A stretch of 11,682 nucleotides of DNA, taken from the NCBI GenBank assembly GCA_021841985.1, contig JAKCCP010000372.1:1-11682 (forward strand), read 5' to 3'. Source of the stretch: Pseudomonadota bacterium. GTDB taxonomy: Bacteria > Pseudomonadota > Alphaproteobacteria > Acetobacterales > Acetobacteraceae. This document shows positions 1-6,032 of the stretch, in pieces. Both the position numbers and the translations under genes were made by a program. A model generated the notes under the pieces. The model had not been told where the DNA came from, did not search any database, and was given only the letters and a program-made list of their open reading frames with translations. The stretch's first letter is position 1; each line of letters opens with the position of its first letter.

Positions 1-1382
1 TCGGCCTCGGCGAGGATCGCCTCGCGCGCGCTCTGGTTCATGTCGGCGCAATAAAACCGGAACCCGGCGCCGCCATCGGCCTTGGCGCGGTACATGGCGA
101 GATCGGCATTGCGCAGAAGCTCATCGAGGGCGCTGCCATCGGCGGGATAGAGGGTGATCCCGACGCTCGCCGAGAGCGTCAGGGTCTGCCCGTCGATGCC
201 AAACGGCTGCGAGAGCGAAAAGATCACCTGGCGGGCGAGGGCGGCGGCGTCCTCGGTCTCGCGGACCTCGGTTTGCAGGATCGCGAATTCATCGCCCCCG
301 AGCCGCGCCACGGTATCGGATTCGCGCACCACATGGCGCAAACGCCCGGCGACCGCGTGCAGCAATTGATCGCCAAGCTGGTGGCCGAGCGCGTCGTTGA
401 TGTCCTTGAAGCGGTCGAGATCGATGAAATGGAGGGCGAACAGCCGCCCGCCGCGACGGTTGCGGGCCAGCTCACGTTGCAATTGTTGCTGCAATAACAG
501 TCTATTGGGAAGTCGTGTGAGCTGGTCGTGATGGGCGATGTGACGAAGCCGGCTTTCGGCGTGCTTGCGCTCGGTGATGTCGATCGCCGAAGTGAGCACG
601 CTCACCACCTTGGCGCTCGCATCGCGGAGCGGCGATTTGGTGGTGAGGAACACCCGCGGCATCCCGGCCCGGTCGATGATTTCTTCCTCATAGGCCGGCA
701 GCGCCTCGCCGGCTTCGAATACCAGCCGGTCCAGCGCCCGGCTGCGCGCGGCATAGGCCGGCCCGAAGGTCGCGGCCGCATCCATGCCGATGCAGCGCTC
801 GGGGTCGACGCCGGAGAAATTCGTCTGATAGGCGTTGACGAAAATGTAGGCGCCGGTTTCGTCCGTCGCGCTGATCATCGCCGGGACGGTGTCGATCACC
901 TGCGCCAGCCGCTCACGGCTGTCGCGCAAAAGCGCCTGGCGGGAACGCTCGCTCGCCGCGAGTTCGTGTTCGAGCGAAAGGGCGCGGCCCTTGATCAGGC
1001 GCTGCTGTTTGCTGAGCTTGAGGAGGTTCCGCGCGCGGGTGATGAATTCCTGATGATCGACCGGACTTTGCAGGAAATCGGTGGCGCCCGCTTCGAGCGC
1101 GCGCAAGCGAAAGCCGCGATCCTCATAGACGGTGATGACGATCACCGGGACATCGGCGCCGTTGGGCAGGGCGCGGAAGCGGCGGGTGAATTCCGCCCCG
1201 TCCATATAGGGCATTTTGAAATCGGTGATCACCAGATCGGGGTCGGACGCGGCGAGGTTTTCGAGCGCCGCCCGCGGGTCGCCGAAGGCGCGCACTTCGG
1301 CGCCATCTTCCAGCGTCGCGGCAAGCCGGGAGAAGATATTGCGGTTGGTTACCCGGTCATCGAGGATGGCAATCAGGGTCAT
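1..1382 (-). CDS. Response regulator-PAS-GGDEF diguanylate cyclase (partial, 3' end outside window)
   Basis: This is a cytoplasmic c-di-GMP signalling protein. The 460 codons present read through to position 1 with no stop, so the gene is truncated by the window edge. Residues 1-120 are a receiver domain with acidic pair D8/D9, phospho-acceptor D54 and T84. The usual conserved Lys before Pro107 is Ser106. Residues about 122-160 are a charged helical linker, and about 160-280 a PAS domain ending in a DITERKHAE-type motif. A GGDEF domain follows with an intact GGDEF at 362-366. R353-x-x-D356 lies five residues before it, which is the canonical product-inhibition I-site. The last residues resemble the linker that normally leads into an EAL phosphodiesterase domain, so a dual GGDEF-EAL protein is likely but unproven. 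The start is ATG at 1382 with no strong ribosome site; an in-frame GTG at 1412 has GGAG only 2 nt upstream, which is too close. Confidence 0.9.
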   Translation of the reverse strand, partial: MTLIAILDDRVTNRNIFSRLAATLEDGAEVRAFGDPRAALENLAASDPDLVITDFKMPYMDGAEFTRRFRALPNGADVPVIVITVYEDRGFRLRALEAGATDFLQSPVDHQEFITRARNLLKLSKQQRLIKGRALSLEHELAASERSRQALLRDSRERLAQVIDTVPAMISATDETGAYIFVNAYQTNFSGVDPERCIGMDAAATFGPAYAARSRALDRLVFEAGEALPAYEEEIIDRAGMPRVFLTTKSPLRDASAKVVSVLTSAIDITERKHAESRLRHIAHHDQLTRLPNRLLLQQQLQRELARNRRGGRLFALHFIDLDRFKDINDALGHQLGDQLLHAVAGRLRHVVRESDTVARLGGDEFAILQTEVRETEDAAALARQVIFSLSQPFGIDGQTLTLSASVGITLYPADGSALDELLRNADLAMYRAKADGGAGFRFYCADMNQSAREAILAEA

Positions 1383-1668
1383 CGCGCGTTTTGCGTTTCC
1401 AAGCTCAGCCACATCTCCGGCGCTGGCAGCCGACCATTCAATCGATCACCGATACAGGATAAAGCATTGATAACCCGTTACCAGAAGCCGCCGCGGCGGC
1501 AAGGACAACCGCGCCGCAGCGAGGCTCGCGTTCCCCGCCCCTGACACGCGCAGCAATAATCCCATCTCCCTCAAAGCGTATCAGTGGCCGAGAGTATCGC
1601 CGCGTCAGCCGATTTTGTCACGTGATTTTGTAATATCTGGTTTCAACCTATTGGGTTTTTCTGCCCCC
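1383..1668. other. Intergenic region with a short direct repeat and palindromes
   Basis: This 286-base gap lies between the thioesterase stop and the start of the GGDEF gene, both on the minus strand, and should hold the promoter of the latter. I see no convincing coding sequence or clear sigma-70 promoter. GATTTTGT occurs twice, at 1611-1618 and 1624-1631, 13 bp apart, bracketing the palindrome TCACGTGA at 1618-1625. A 14-bp perfect palindrome, GCCGCCGCGGCGGC, lies at 1487-1500. Either could bind a regulator, but both may be chance. Confidence 0.35.
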
Positions 1669-2133
1669 TTACCCCACTTTCTCCTCGGCCTCCGGCAAAG
1701 GCGGGCTGGCCAGCGCCGCGAGACGGGCCCGAAGGCGCGGCGGCAGAGGGGTTGCCCGGCGGGTCCGCAAATCCATCAATACGAGAATGCTCTCGGCCGT
1801 CGCGACACAGACGTCATCACGGAACAACCCCTGGCCGAGGGTGAAGGAGGAGCGCCCGAGACCGAGCACCACGGTGCCGATCTCGATCCGCTCACGCCAC
1901 AGGATTTCGGCCCGGAAATCAAGCGTCAGGCGGGCGATGACGAACTCCGTCCCGGGCGGCGCGAAGGGGGTTTCCTGGCTATGGAACAGCCCCACCCGGC
2001 CGCTTTCGCAAAACGTCGCGAAGACCGCGTTGTTGACATGCCCCTGGCGATCGGTATCGCCGTAGCGGGCGCGTTCCTCGCACCAGAACGTGAAGCGCCG
2101 ACGATCGGTCAGCGGCGAAACGTCTTCCGTCAT
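1669..2133 (-). CDS. 4HBT-family acyl-CoA thioesterase (YbgC/FadM-like)
   Basis: This is a hotdog-fold thioesterase of 154 residues, close to the usual family length of 130-150. The signature runs YGDTDRQGHVNN at residues 24-35; D28 matches the catalytic Asp of 4-hydroxybenzoyl-CoA thioesterase (the second Asp of its GDCDPAG motif). A conserved FCESGR-type helix follows. These enzymes hydrolyse acyl-CoA thioesters in the cytoplasm; the substrate cannot be read from the sequence. The start is ATG 2133, with GGAG 6 nt upstream, and it overlaps the mobA stop as ATGA, suggesting translational coupling. An in-frame ATG at 2145 would add four residues but lacks a ribosome site. The C-terminal tail is Pro/Arg/Ala-rich, and the protein ends with TAA at 1671-1669. 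Confidence 0.88.
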   Translation of the reverse strand: MTEDVSPLTDRRRFTFWCEERARYGDTDRQGHVNNAVFATFCESGRVGLFHSQETPFAPPGTEFVIARLTLDFRAEILWRERIEIGTVVLGLGRSSFTLGQGLFRDDVCVATAESILVLMDLRTRRATPLPPRLRARLAALASPPLPEAEEKVG

Positions 2134-2867
2134 TCCCGTCTCCATGGTTTGTCGCGCGAATCGGTCTCCGCGAATGGCTTTTCATGCGGCCGCTCAGTCT
2201 GCCCCCTCGCCGGCATCGGGTCGCCGGCATCGGGTCGATCGAGGGCGGCCTCGGCGGCGGCGAGATCGGCCGGGGTGTTGAGGTTGCGGAACGGATCGGG
2301 AAACGGCCTCCCGTAATCAGCGATGGCCGCCTGGTGGCGGGCGAAAAAATCGCCCACCCGCCGCTCCCCGCGCGCCAGCCTCGCCGCGAGATCATCGGCG
2401 AGCGCCGGATCGACGGGAAGCAGCGCGACCGTCGGGTGCGGGCGCCCGGCGGAGGCGGCGATCGCCATAAGCCGCCCGGCCGCCCGCCGCGCGGCATCGA
2501 GCCGGGCGCGGAGATCACCGGGGAGGAACGGGGTGTCGACGGGCACCACCAGCAAATCCGCGATCTCCGGCCACCGCTCTTGCGCCCAGCCGAGCGCGGC
2601 GAGAATGCCGGCGAGCGGACCCGGCCGATCAGGGAGGGGATCGGTGAGAACGGGCAGGCCGAAAGCGGCGAATCGGCCCGGATCGCCATTGGCGCTCAGC
2701 ACCATGGCCGCGACCTGCGGGCCGAGCCGCGCCATGACATGAGAGAGCAGCGGCCGCCCGGCGAGCCGGATCGCCGCCTTGTCGGCGCCGCCCATCCGCC
2801 GCCCGGCGCCGCCGGCGAGGATGACGGCAAGGGTCGCGCCCTTCCCATCGCGCCCGTCCTTCGCCAA
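2130..2867 (-). CDS. mobA: Molybdenum cofactor guanylyltransferase MobA, with extended C-terminus
   Basis: MobA transfers GMP from GTP to molybdopterin to make the guanine-dinucleotide form of the molybdenum cofactor in the cytoplasm. The nucleotide-binding signature LAGGAGRRMGGADK is at residues 17-30, PGPLAG near 82-87, and the metal-binding VPVDTPFL with D111. The usual C-terminal FRNLNTPADLAAAE block is also present. GPLAG and the RMGxDK form favour MobA over the cytidylyl enzyme MocA. The start is uncertain: TTG 2867 has GGGAGG 5 nt upstream, but GTG 2897 and TTG 2900 lie behind an AAGGA and would add 10-11 residues. The last roughly 30 residues are hydrophilic and look non-native; they begin at a 14-bp tandem duplication that shifts the frame (see findings). 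The stop overlaps the thioesterase start. The gene is divergent from the TRAP gene, with about 65 bp or less between them. Confidence 0.9.
   Translation of the reverse strand: MAKDGRDGKGATLAVILAGGAGRRMGGADKAAIRLAGRPLLSHVMARLGPQVAAMVLSANGDPGRFAAFGLPVLTDPLPDRPGPLAGILAALGWAQERWPEIADLLVVPVDTPFLPGDLRARLDAARRAAGRLMAIAASAGRPHPTVALLPVDPALADDLAARLARGERRVGDFFARHQAAIADYGRPFPDPFRNLNTPADLAAAEAALDRPDAGDPMPARGQTERPHEKPFAETDSRDKPWRRE
2207..2234. repeat. 14-bp tandem duplication inside the mobA 3' end
   Basis: TCGCCGGCATCGGG occurs twice, perfectly and adjacently, at 2207-2220 and 2221-2234. Because 14 is not a multiple of three, the second copy shifts the mobA reading frame. Removing one copy gives a tail of PDAGEGAD followed by TGA (at 2196-2194) immediately after the conserved MobA C-terminal block. 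Confidence 0.85.
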
Positions 2868-2932
2868 AATGCCCTCCCGCTCGCCGGCACCGGCCACCAA
2901 AATCTCGTCCTTGTTCTCTGGAGGAACCCAAG

Positions 2933-3931
2933 ATGTATCGCCGCGCGCTTCTCGCCGCGTCGCTTAGCGTGCCCCTCTTCGCCATCGGGGGGAAGGCGCG
3001 GGCGGCGGAATTTAGTTATAAATACGCGAGCAACCTGCCCGCCACCCATCCGCTCAACATCCACGCCGCGGCGGCGGCCGAGCGGATCAGGGCGGAAAGC
3101 CAGGGCCGGCTCGACATCGCCGTGTTCCCCAATAACCAGCTCGGCTCCGACACCGACGCCCTGAGCCAGTTGCGGAGCGGCGCGCTGGAATTCTTCACTC
3201 TCTCCGGGCCGATTCTCGCGACCCTGGTGCCGGCCGCCTCGCTCAATGGCGTCGGCTTCGCGTTCAAGACTTACGATGAGGTGTGGGCGGCGATGGATGG
3301 CCCGGTCGGCGCCTATGTGCGCGGCGAGATCACAAAGCGCGGCCTCCACGTGTTCGAGAAAATCTGGGATAACGGCTATCGCCAGATCACCACCGCGACC
3401 CGGCCGATCCAGACCCCGGCCGATCTCCACGGCTTCAAGATCCGGGTTCCGGTGAGCCCGCTCTGGACCAGCCTGTTCAAGGCGTTCGGCGCCGCCCCGG
3501 CCTCGATCAATTTCAGCGAGGTCTATTCCGCCCTCCAGACCCATATCGTCGACGGCCAGGAAAACCCGCTCGCCATCATCGAGACCGCGAAACTCTACGA
3601 GGTGCAGAAAAACCTCTGCTTCACCAATCATATGTGGGATGGCTACTGGATGCTCGCCAATCCCGACGCGCTCGCCCGCCTGCCGCCCGATCTTCAGGAT
3701 CTGGTGACCCACGAATTCAACCAGGGCGCCATGGCCGAGCGGGTGGATGTCGCGAAGATGAACGCCGAGCTTGGCGCAACCTTGAAAGCGCAAGGCATGG
3801 CGGTGTTCGAGACCGACCCCACCGCCTTCCGCGCCGCCCTGCAAAGCGCCGGCTTCTACGCCGAATGGCGCCAGCGCCTCGGCGCGCAGGCCTGGGGCGC
3901 GCTGACCTCCGTGGTCGGGCCGCTCGCATGA
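2933..3931 (+). CDS. TRAP transporter solute-binding protein, DctP family
   Basis: This is the periplasmic substrate-binding subunit of a TRAP transporter, typically for carboxylates or related anions; the substrate is unknown. At 332 residues it has the usual family length. Residues 1-24/25 form a signal peptide: MYRR, a hydrophobic core, then an ARA-A cleavage site. The family core is clear: a KIRV block with R171, which should pair with the ligand carboxylate, followed by the AFGAAPASINFSEVYSALQT and VDGQENP blocks. The start is firm, ATG with GGAGG 8 nt upstream. The stop overlaps the next gene as ATGA. The membrane partners (DctQ and DctM, or a fused form) are absent, so it must pair with a transporter elsewhere or serve another role. 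Confidence 0.92.
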   Translation: MYRRALLAASLSVPLFAIGGKARAAEFSYKYASNLPATHPLNIHAAAAAERIRAESQGRLDIAVFPNNQLGSDTDALSQLRSGALEFFTLSGPILATLVPAASLNGVGFAFKTYDEVWAAMDGPVGAYVRGEITKRGLHVFEKIWDNGYRQITTATRPIQTPADLHGFKIRVPVSPLWTSLFKAFGAAPASINFSEVYSALQTHIVDGQENPLAIIETAKLYEVQKNLCFTNHMWDGYWMLANPDALARLPPDLQDLVTHEFNQGAMAERVDVAKMNAELGATLKAQGMAVFETDPTAFRAALQSAGFYAEWRQRLGAQAWGALTSVVGPLA

Positions 3932-4671
3932 GATTTTCGGACAAGATCGGCCTCGTCACCGGCGGGCTTTCGGGAATCGGCGCCGCGATCGCGGAAGCGC
4001 TGGCGCGCGAGGGCGCGACCGTCATCGCCGCCGATATCAGCGCCCCGGCGGAGGCGACACTGGCCGGCGGCGGCATTCTGCCGTTCCACACCGATGTCAC
4101 CGATCCCGCCTCGGTCACCGCCCTGATCGCGGCGGCGAAGGCGCGCTTCGGGCGGATCGACACTCTCGTCACCTCGGCCGGAATCGGGCGCGATCTGCCG
4201 TTTCTCGAAACCCCGCTCGCCGAGTTCGAGCGCATGCTCGCGGTCAATCTGCGCGGCACCTTCCTCGTCGCCCAAGCCACGGCGCGCGAGATGGCGCGGA
4301 CCGGCGGCGGCGCCATCGTCACCATCGGCTCGGTCTCCGGCCAGCGCGGCAATATCGGCCGCGCCGCCTATGGCGCCTCCAAAGGCGGCGTCGCGACCCT
4401 GACCCAGGTGATGGCGGTGGAACTGGCCGGCGCCAATATCCGCGCCAACTGCCTCGCCCCCGGTCCGGTGGAGACGCCCCTGGTCGCCGAAATGCACGAC
4501 CCGGCGATCCGCGCCGCCTGGTCGCGCGAAACTCCGATGCACCGCTACGCCGCGCCCGCCGAAATCGCCGCCGCCGCCTGCTTTCTGCTGAGCGACGACG
4601 CCAGCTTCATCACCGGCCACGTCCTCGCCGCCGATGGCGGGTTCCTCGCCGGCGGGTTGATCGGGCGGTAG
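3928..4671 (+). CDS. Classical short-chain dehydrogenase/reductase (SDR)
   Basis: This 247-residue NAD(P)-dependent oxidoreductase has all the classical SDR parts. The Rossmann glycine motif TGGLSGIG is at 11-18, D36 after beta-2 suggests NAD(H) preference, and D56-V57 lies in the adenine pocket. The catalytic set is N107, S135, Y148 and K152 (YGASK), with the same Ser-to-Tyr spacing as FabG, followed by the PGPVETP loop. The usual NNAG motif reads TSAG at 82-85. The substrate cannot be assigned. ATG 3928 overlaps the binding-protein stop (ATGA), so the pair is probably co-translated, and the enzyme may act on the ligand taken up. Longer upstream in-frame sequence lies inside the preceding gene and was not used. 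Confidence 0.93.
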   Translation: MRFSDKIGLVTGGLSGIGAAIAEALAREGATVIAADISAPAEATLAGGGILPFHTDVTDPASVTALIAAAKARFGRIDTLVTSAGIGRDLPFLETPLAEFERMLAVNLRGTFLVAQATAREMARTGGGAIVTIGSVSGQRGNIGRAAYGASKGGVATLTQVMAVELAGANIRANCLAPGPVETPLVAEMHDPAIRAAWSRETPMHRYAAPAEIAAAACFLLSDDASFITGHVLAADGGFLAGGLIGR

Positions 4672-4685
4672 AAAAAGAAAGAAAT

Positions 4686-4705
4686 GTTCTTTTTGGAAAA
4701 AGAAC
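4686..4705. repeat. AT-rich hairpin, possible terminator and dispersed intergenic element
   Basis: GTTCTTTTT (4686-4694) and AAAAAGAAC (4697-4705) form a perfect 9-bp inverted repeat around GG, just after the SDR stop. It lies in an A-rich context (4671-4716). The symmetry could end transcription, more plausibly on the minus strand, where a T-rich run follows. I recall near-identical elements in many Acetobacteraceae intergenic regions, but this could not be checked here. The element also encodes a 13-codon ATG-to-TAG reading (4684-4725), judged not to be a gene. Confidence 0.5.
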
Positions 4706-4724
4706 CAAAAACTTTCATCCCTTA

Positions 4725-4745
4725 GGCAGCGCCTGCGGCGCTGCC
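4725..4745. repeat. GC-rich perfect hairpin (9-bp stem, 3-nt loop)
   Basis: GGCAGCGCC (4725-4733), loop TGC, GGCGCTGCC (4737-4745). This is a stable stem about 20 bp after the AT-rich hairpin and 54 bp past the SDR stop. No T-run follows it on the plus strand, so it is not a textbook intrinsic terminator. It could protect the 3' end of the message or act with the preceding element. Confidence 0.5.
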
Positions 4746-4853
4746 GGGCTGGAAAGAGCCGCCATCCGGCTTGCACCCGGCACGGGAGATGATCTTCCCT
4801 GGCCTTTCACACTGGCGAGGTGTTCTTCAATAGCGAAAGCATCGGAAATCTCA

Positions 4854-5324
4854 ATGATGAATAATGGCCTGGAGCCTGATGACGAAGGGGCCTTTATCAT
4901 CCTCGACTTTAGAGGGGACAAACTCGATCCAGCGCCACTCATGTCTTTGATCAAGCTAACGCCTGTCCGACCCAAGAAAAAAGGCGACCCTTTGGGCCCA
5001 TCTCGGGGAGGGAGAACTCCTGTGGCCAAGACTGGGTATTGCGGGTTCAGCACGACGGGCAAAGGTTTACCAAAAGATGGTAACGCGCATTTGGCAATTC
5101 TTCTCAAAACGGTGTCGGACCACATCGTTGCCATTCGTCAGATAATGTTGGCACAATCACTGGAATGGCGCGCCGTTTTTTTTGAAGGTCACGCCGAGGG
5201 AGGACGCTTCTCCGACCTGCGTCCTGAACTTATCGATAGAGCAACTCAGATAGGCTTGCCACTTCTTCCAAGCGAAAACGAGGTAGTGACAATCGTGGAA
5301 GATTTTGGCCAAAGTGATCCATAA
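4854..5324 (+). CDS. DUF4279-like domain protein
   Basis: This is a 156-residue soluble protein with no signal peptide or membrane segment. Its pattern matches what I know of DUF4279: an N-terminal strand followed by LDPAPLMSLIKLTPVR, a KKKGDP turn near 41-46, a KTGYCGFSTTGK strand near 59-70, a helix near 78-100, then SDLRPELIDRATQIGLPL near 120-137. The function of DUF4279 is unknown; such proteins often sit among immunity-type genes, but no toxin partner is visible here. GGAAA precedes the ATG by 5 nt, and a second ATG directly follows at 4857. Codon use is less GC-biased than in the neighbours, consistent with acquisition. The family assignment is by recalled motif only. Confidence 0.7.
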   Translation: MMNNGLEPDDEGAFIILDFRGDKLDPAPLMSLIKLTPVRPKKKGDPLGPSRGGRTPVAKTGYCGFSTTGKGLPKDGNAHLAILLKTVSDHIVAIRQIMLAQSLEWRAVFFEGHAEGGRFSDLRPELIDRATQIGLPLLPSENEVVTIVEDFGQSDP

Positions 5325-5501
5325 GTAAAATAAGCCATAAGCGGCTAGAAATACAGAATTTAATGATTAAAAATCCATCAAAGGCAGAGAATATGATAAA
5401 ATATACAAAATCTTCCTGAAGACAATGTGAGATGGACAGATATATGGTATGAGCTATACAAATCTTGGAAAATATCTCCAAATTTCAAACCGTAAAATGC
5501 C
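5325..5501. other. AT-rich spacer with a possible gene remnant
   Basis: This 177-bp gap is strongly AT-rich. On the plus strand, 5371-5415 reads without a stop as KSIKGREYDKIYKIF. After a -1 shift, 5415-5491 continues with protein-like sequence (PEDNVRWTDIWYELYKSWK, then a short tail) ending in TAA at 5493-5495. Together these resemble the C-terminus of a decayed gene, but neither half has a start codon and no homologue is recognised. TTGGA/TCCAA (5465-5481) is a short imperfect inverted repeat upstream of the next gene. No clear promoter was seen. Confidence 0.3.
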
Positions 5502-5951
5502 GTGATAAAACGTATCATCCGTATAGGATGCTTAATATTAATATGCTTGTTTTTGTTATTTTCAGCATTTATTTTTGTTGTTATTTGGCTTTTTTCTCAC
5601 TCAGCTCCTGCTGAATGCTACCTTGACTCCCGCCAAAGCTTTCCATCTCCGGATCATGACTGGGTGGCAGTGGTCGAGAACCATAAATGCCAAGAGGGAT
5701 TGGGGGAATGGCTCCCTGATTGGTCGGAAGTCTACTTGGTAACGGAGAGGCTGGTGCCGTTGCAGGTCATTCCGATCCTCACCACGGGTGAAGCGCCCCC
5801 CCAAATCGTCTGGTCCGCGCCGAACGTGCTGCAAGTCCGGGTTGGCTGGCCGGACAAGTTCGAACTCTGGGTCAGAAACGCCAACGGCGTCCGGATCGAT
5901 ATGCGCTATGACACCTCATTGATCGATGAGGGCGCAAAGAAACCGAGATGA
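5502..5951 (+). CDS. Small membrane-anchored protein of unknown function
   Basis: This is a 149-residue protein that I do not recognise. Residues 1-8 are basic (MIKRIIRI) and 9-32 form one strongly hydrophobic segment. A C-terminal domain of about 115 residues follows, probably outside the membrane given the basic N-terminus. It contains SPDHDWVAVVENHKC and a VYLVTE strand, then IVWSAPNVLQVRV. This is a beta-rich pattern like small lipoprotein-type or anchored proteins that begin with SPDG-W-VAVVE. C39 and C63 could form a disulfide. No lipobox is visible. The start is GTG 5502 with an in-frame stop just upstream (5493-5495) and no good ribosome site, so expression is uncertain. The first 100 bp are AT-rich, while the rest approaches the host composition. 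Confidence 0.6.
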   Translation: MIKRIIRIGCLILICLFLLFSAFIFVVIWLFSHSAPAECYLDSRQSFPSPDHDWVAVVENHKCQEGLGEWLPDWSEVYLVTERLVPLQVIPILTTGEAPPQIVWSAPNVLQVRVGWPDKFELWVRNANGVRIDMRYDTSLIDEGAKKPR

Positions 5952-6032
5952 CACCAGGGACACACGGCGCACACTGGGGAAATACAAAAATCTTTCAAAA
6001 ACAAGACAAAAACGACCGATATAAGCTATGAG

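Larger units (their letters stand above)
4672..6032. other. AT-rich accessory patch between the SDR gene and the operon ending in the CoxM-type gene
   Basis: Base composition drops sharply here compared with the GC-rich flanks; by eye, 5325-5600 is only about one-third GC. Gene spacing is loose, unlike the overlapping genes on both sides. The patch contains two hairpins, a DUF4279-like gene, a possible gene remnant and a small membrane-anchored protein. No transposase, integrase, tRNA or clear terminal repeats were found, so the mode of acquisition is unknown. TATGAGCTA occurs at 5448-5456 and 6027-6035, and variants of ATACAAA-n-TCTT at 5403, 5456 and 5982. These may be chance in AT-rich DNA. 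Confidence 0.6.

Noticed and set aside
1379..1414. 11-residue leader peptide (ATG 1414) ending in ATGA overlap with the GGDEF gene start
   Set aside because: GGAG abuts the ATG, which is too close for initiation, and the sequence has no attenuator-like composition; probably chance.
528..1544. Long plus-strand open frame (338 codons) opposite the GGDEF gene
   Set aside because: It is a high-GC shadow; the minus strand encodes clear receiver, PAS and GGDEF domains, and the plus-strand product has no recognisable motif.
2696..3844. 382-codon minus-strand open frame
   Set aside because: It is antisense to the TRAP binding protein, which has a signal peptide, a ribosome site and family motifs.
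4684..4725. 13-codon ORF through the AT-rich hairpin
   Set aside because: It is too short and fully explained by the palindromic element.
5230..5481. Minus-strand 83-codon hydrophobic ORF
   Set aside because: It overlaps the end of the DUF4279-like gene antisense; the hydrophobicity is what AT-rich antisense DNA gives, and there is no ribosome site or family match.
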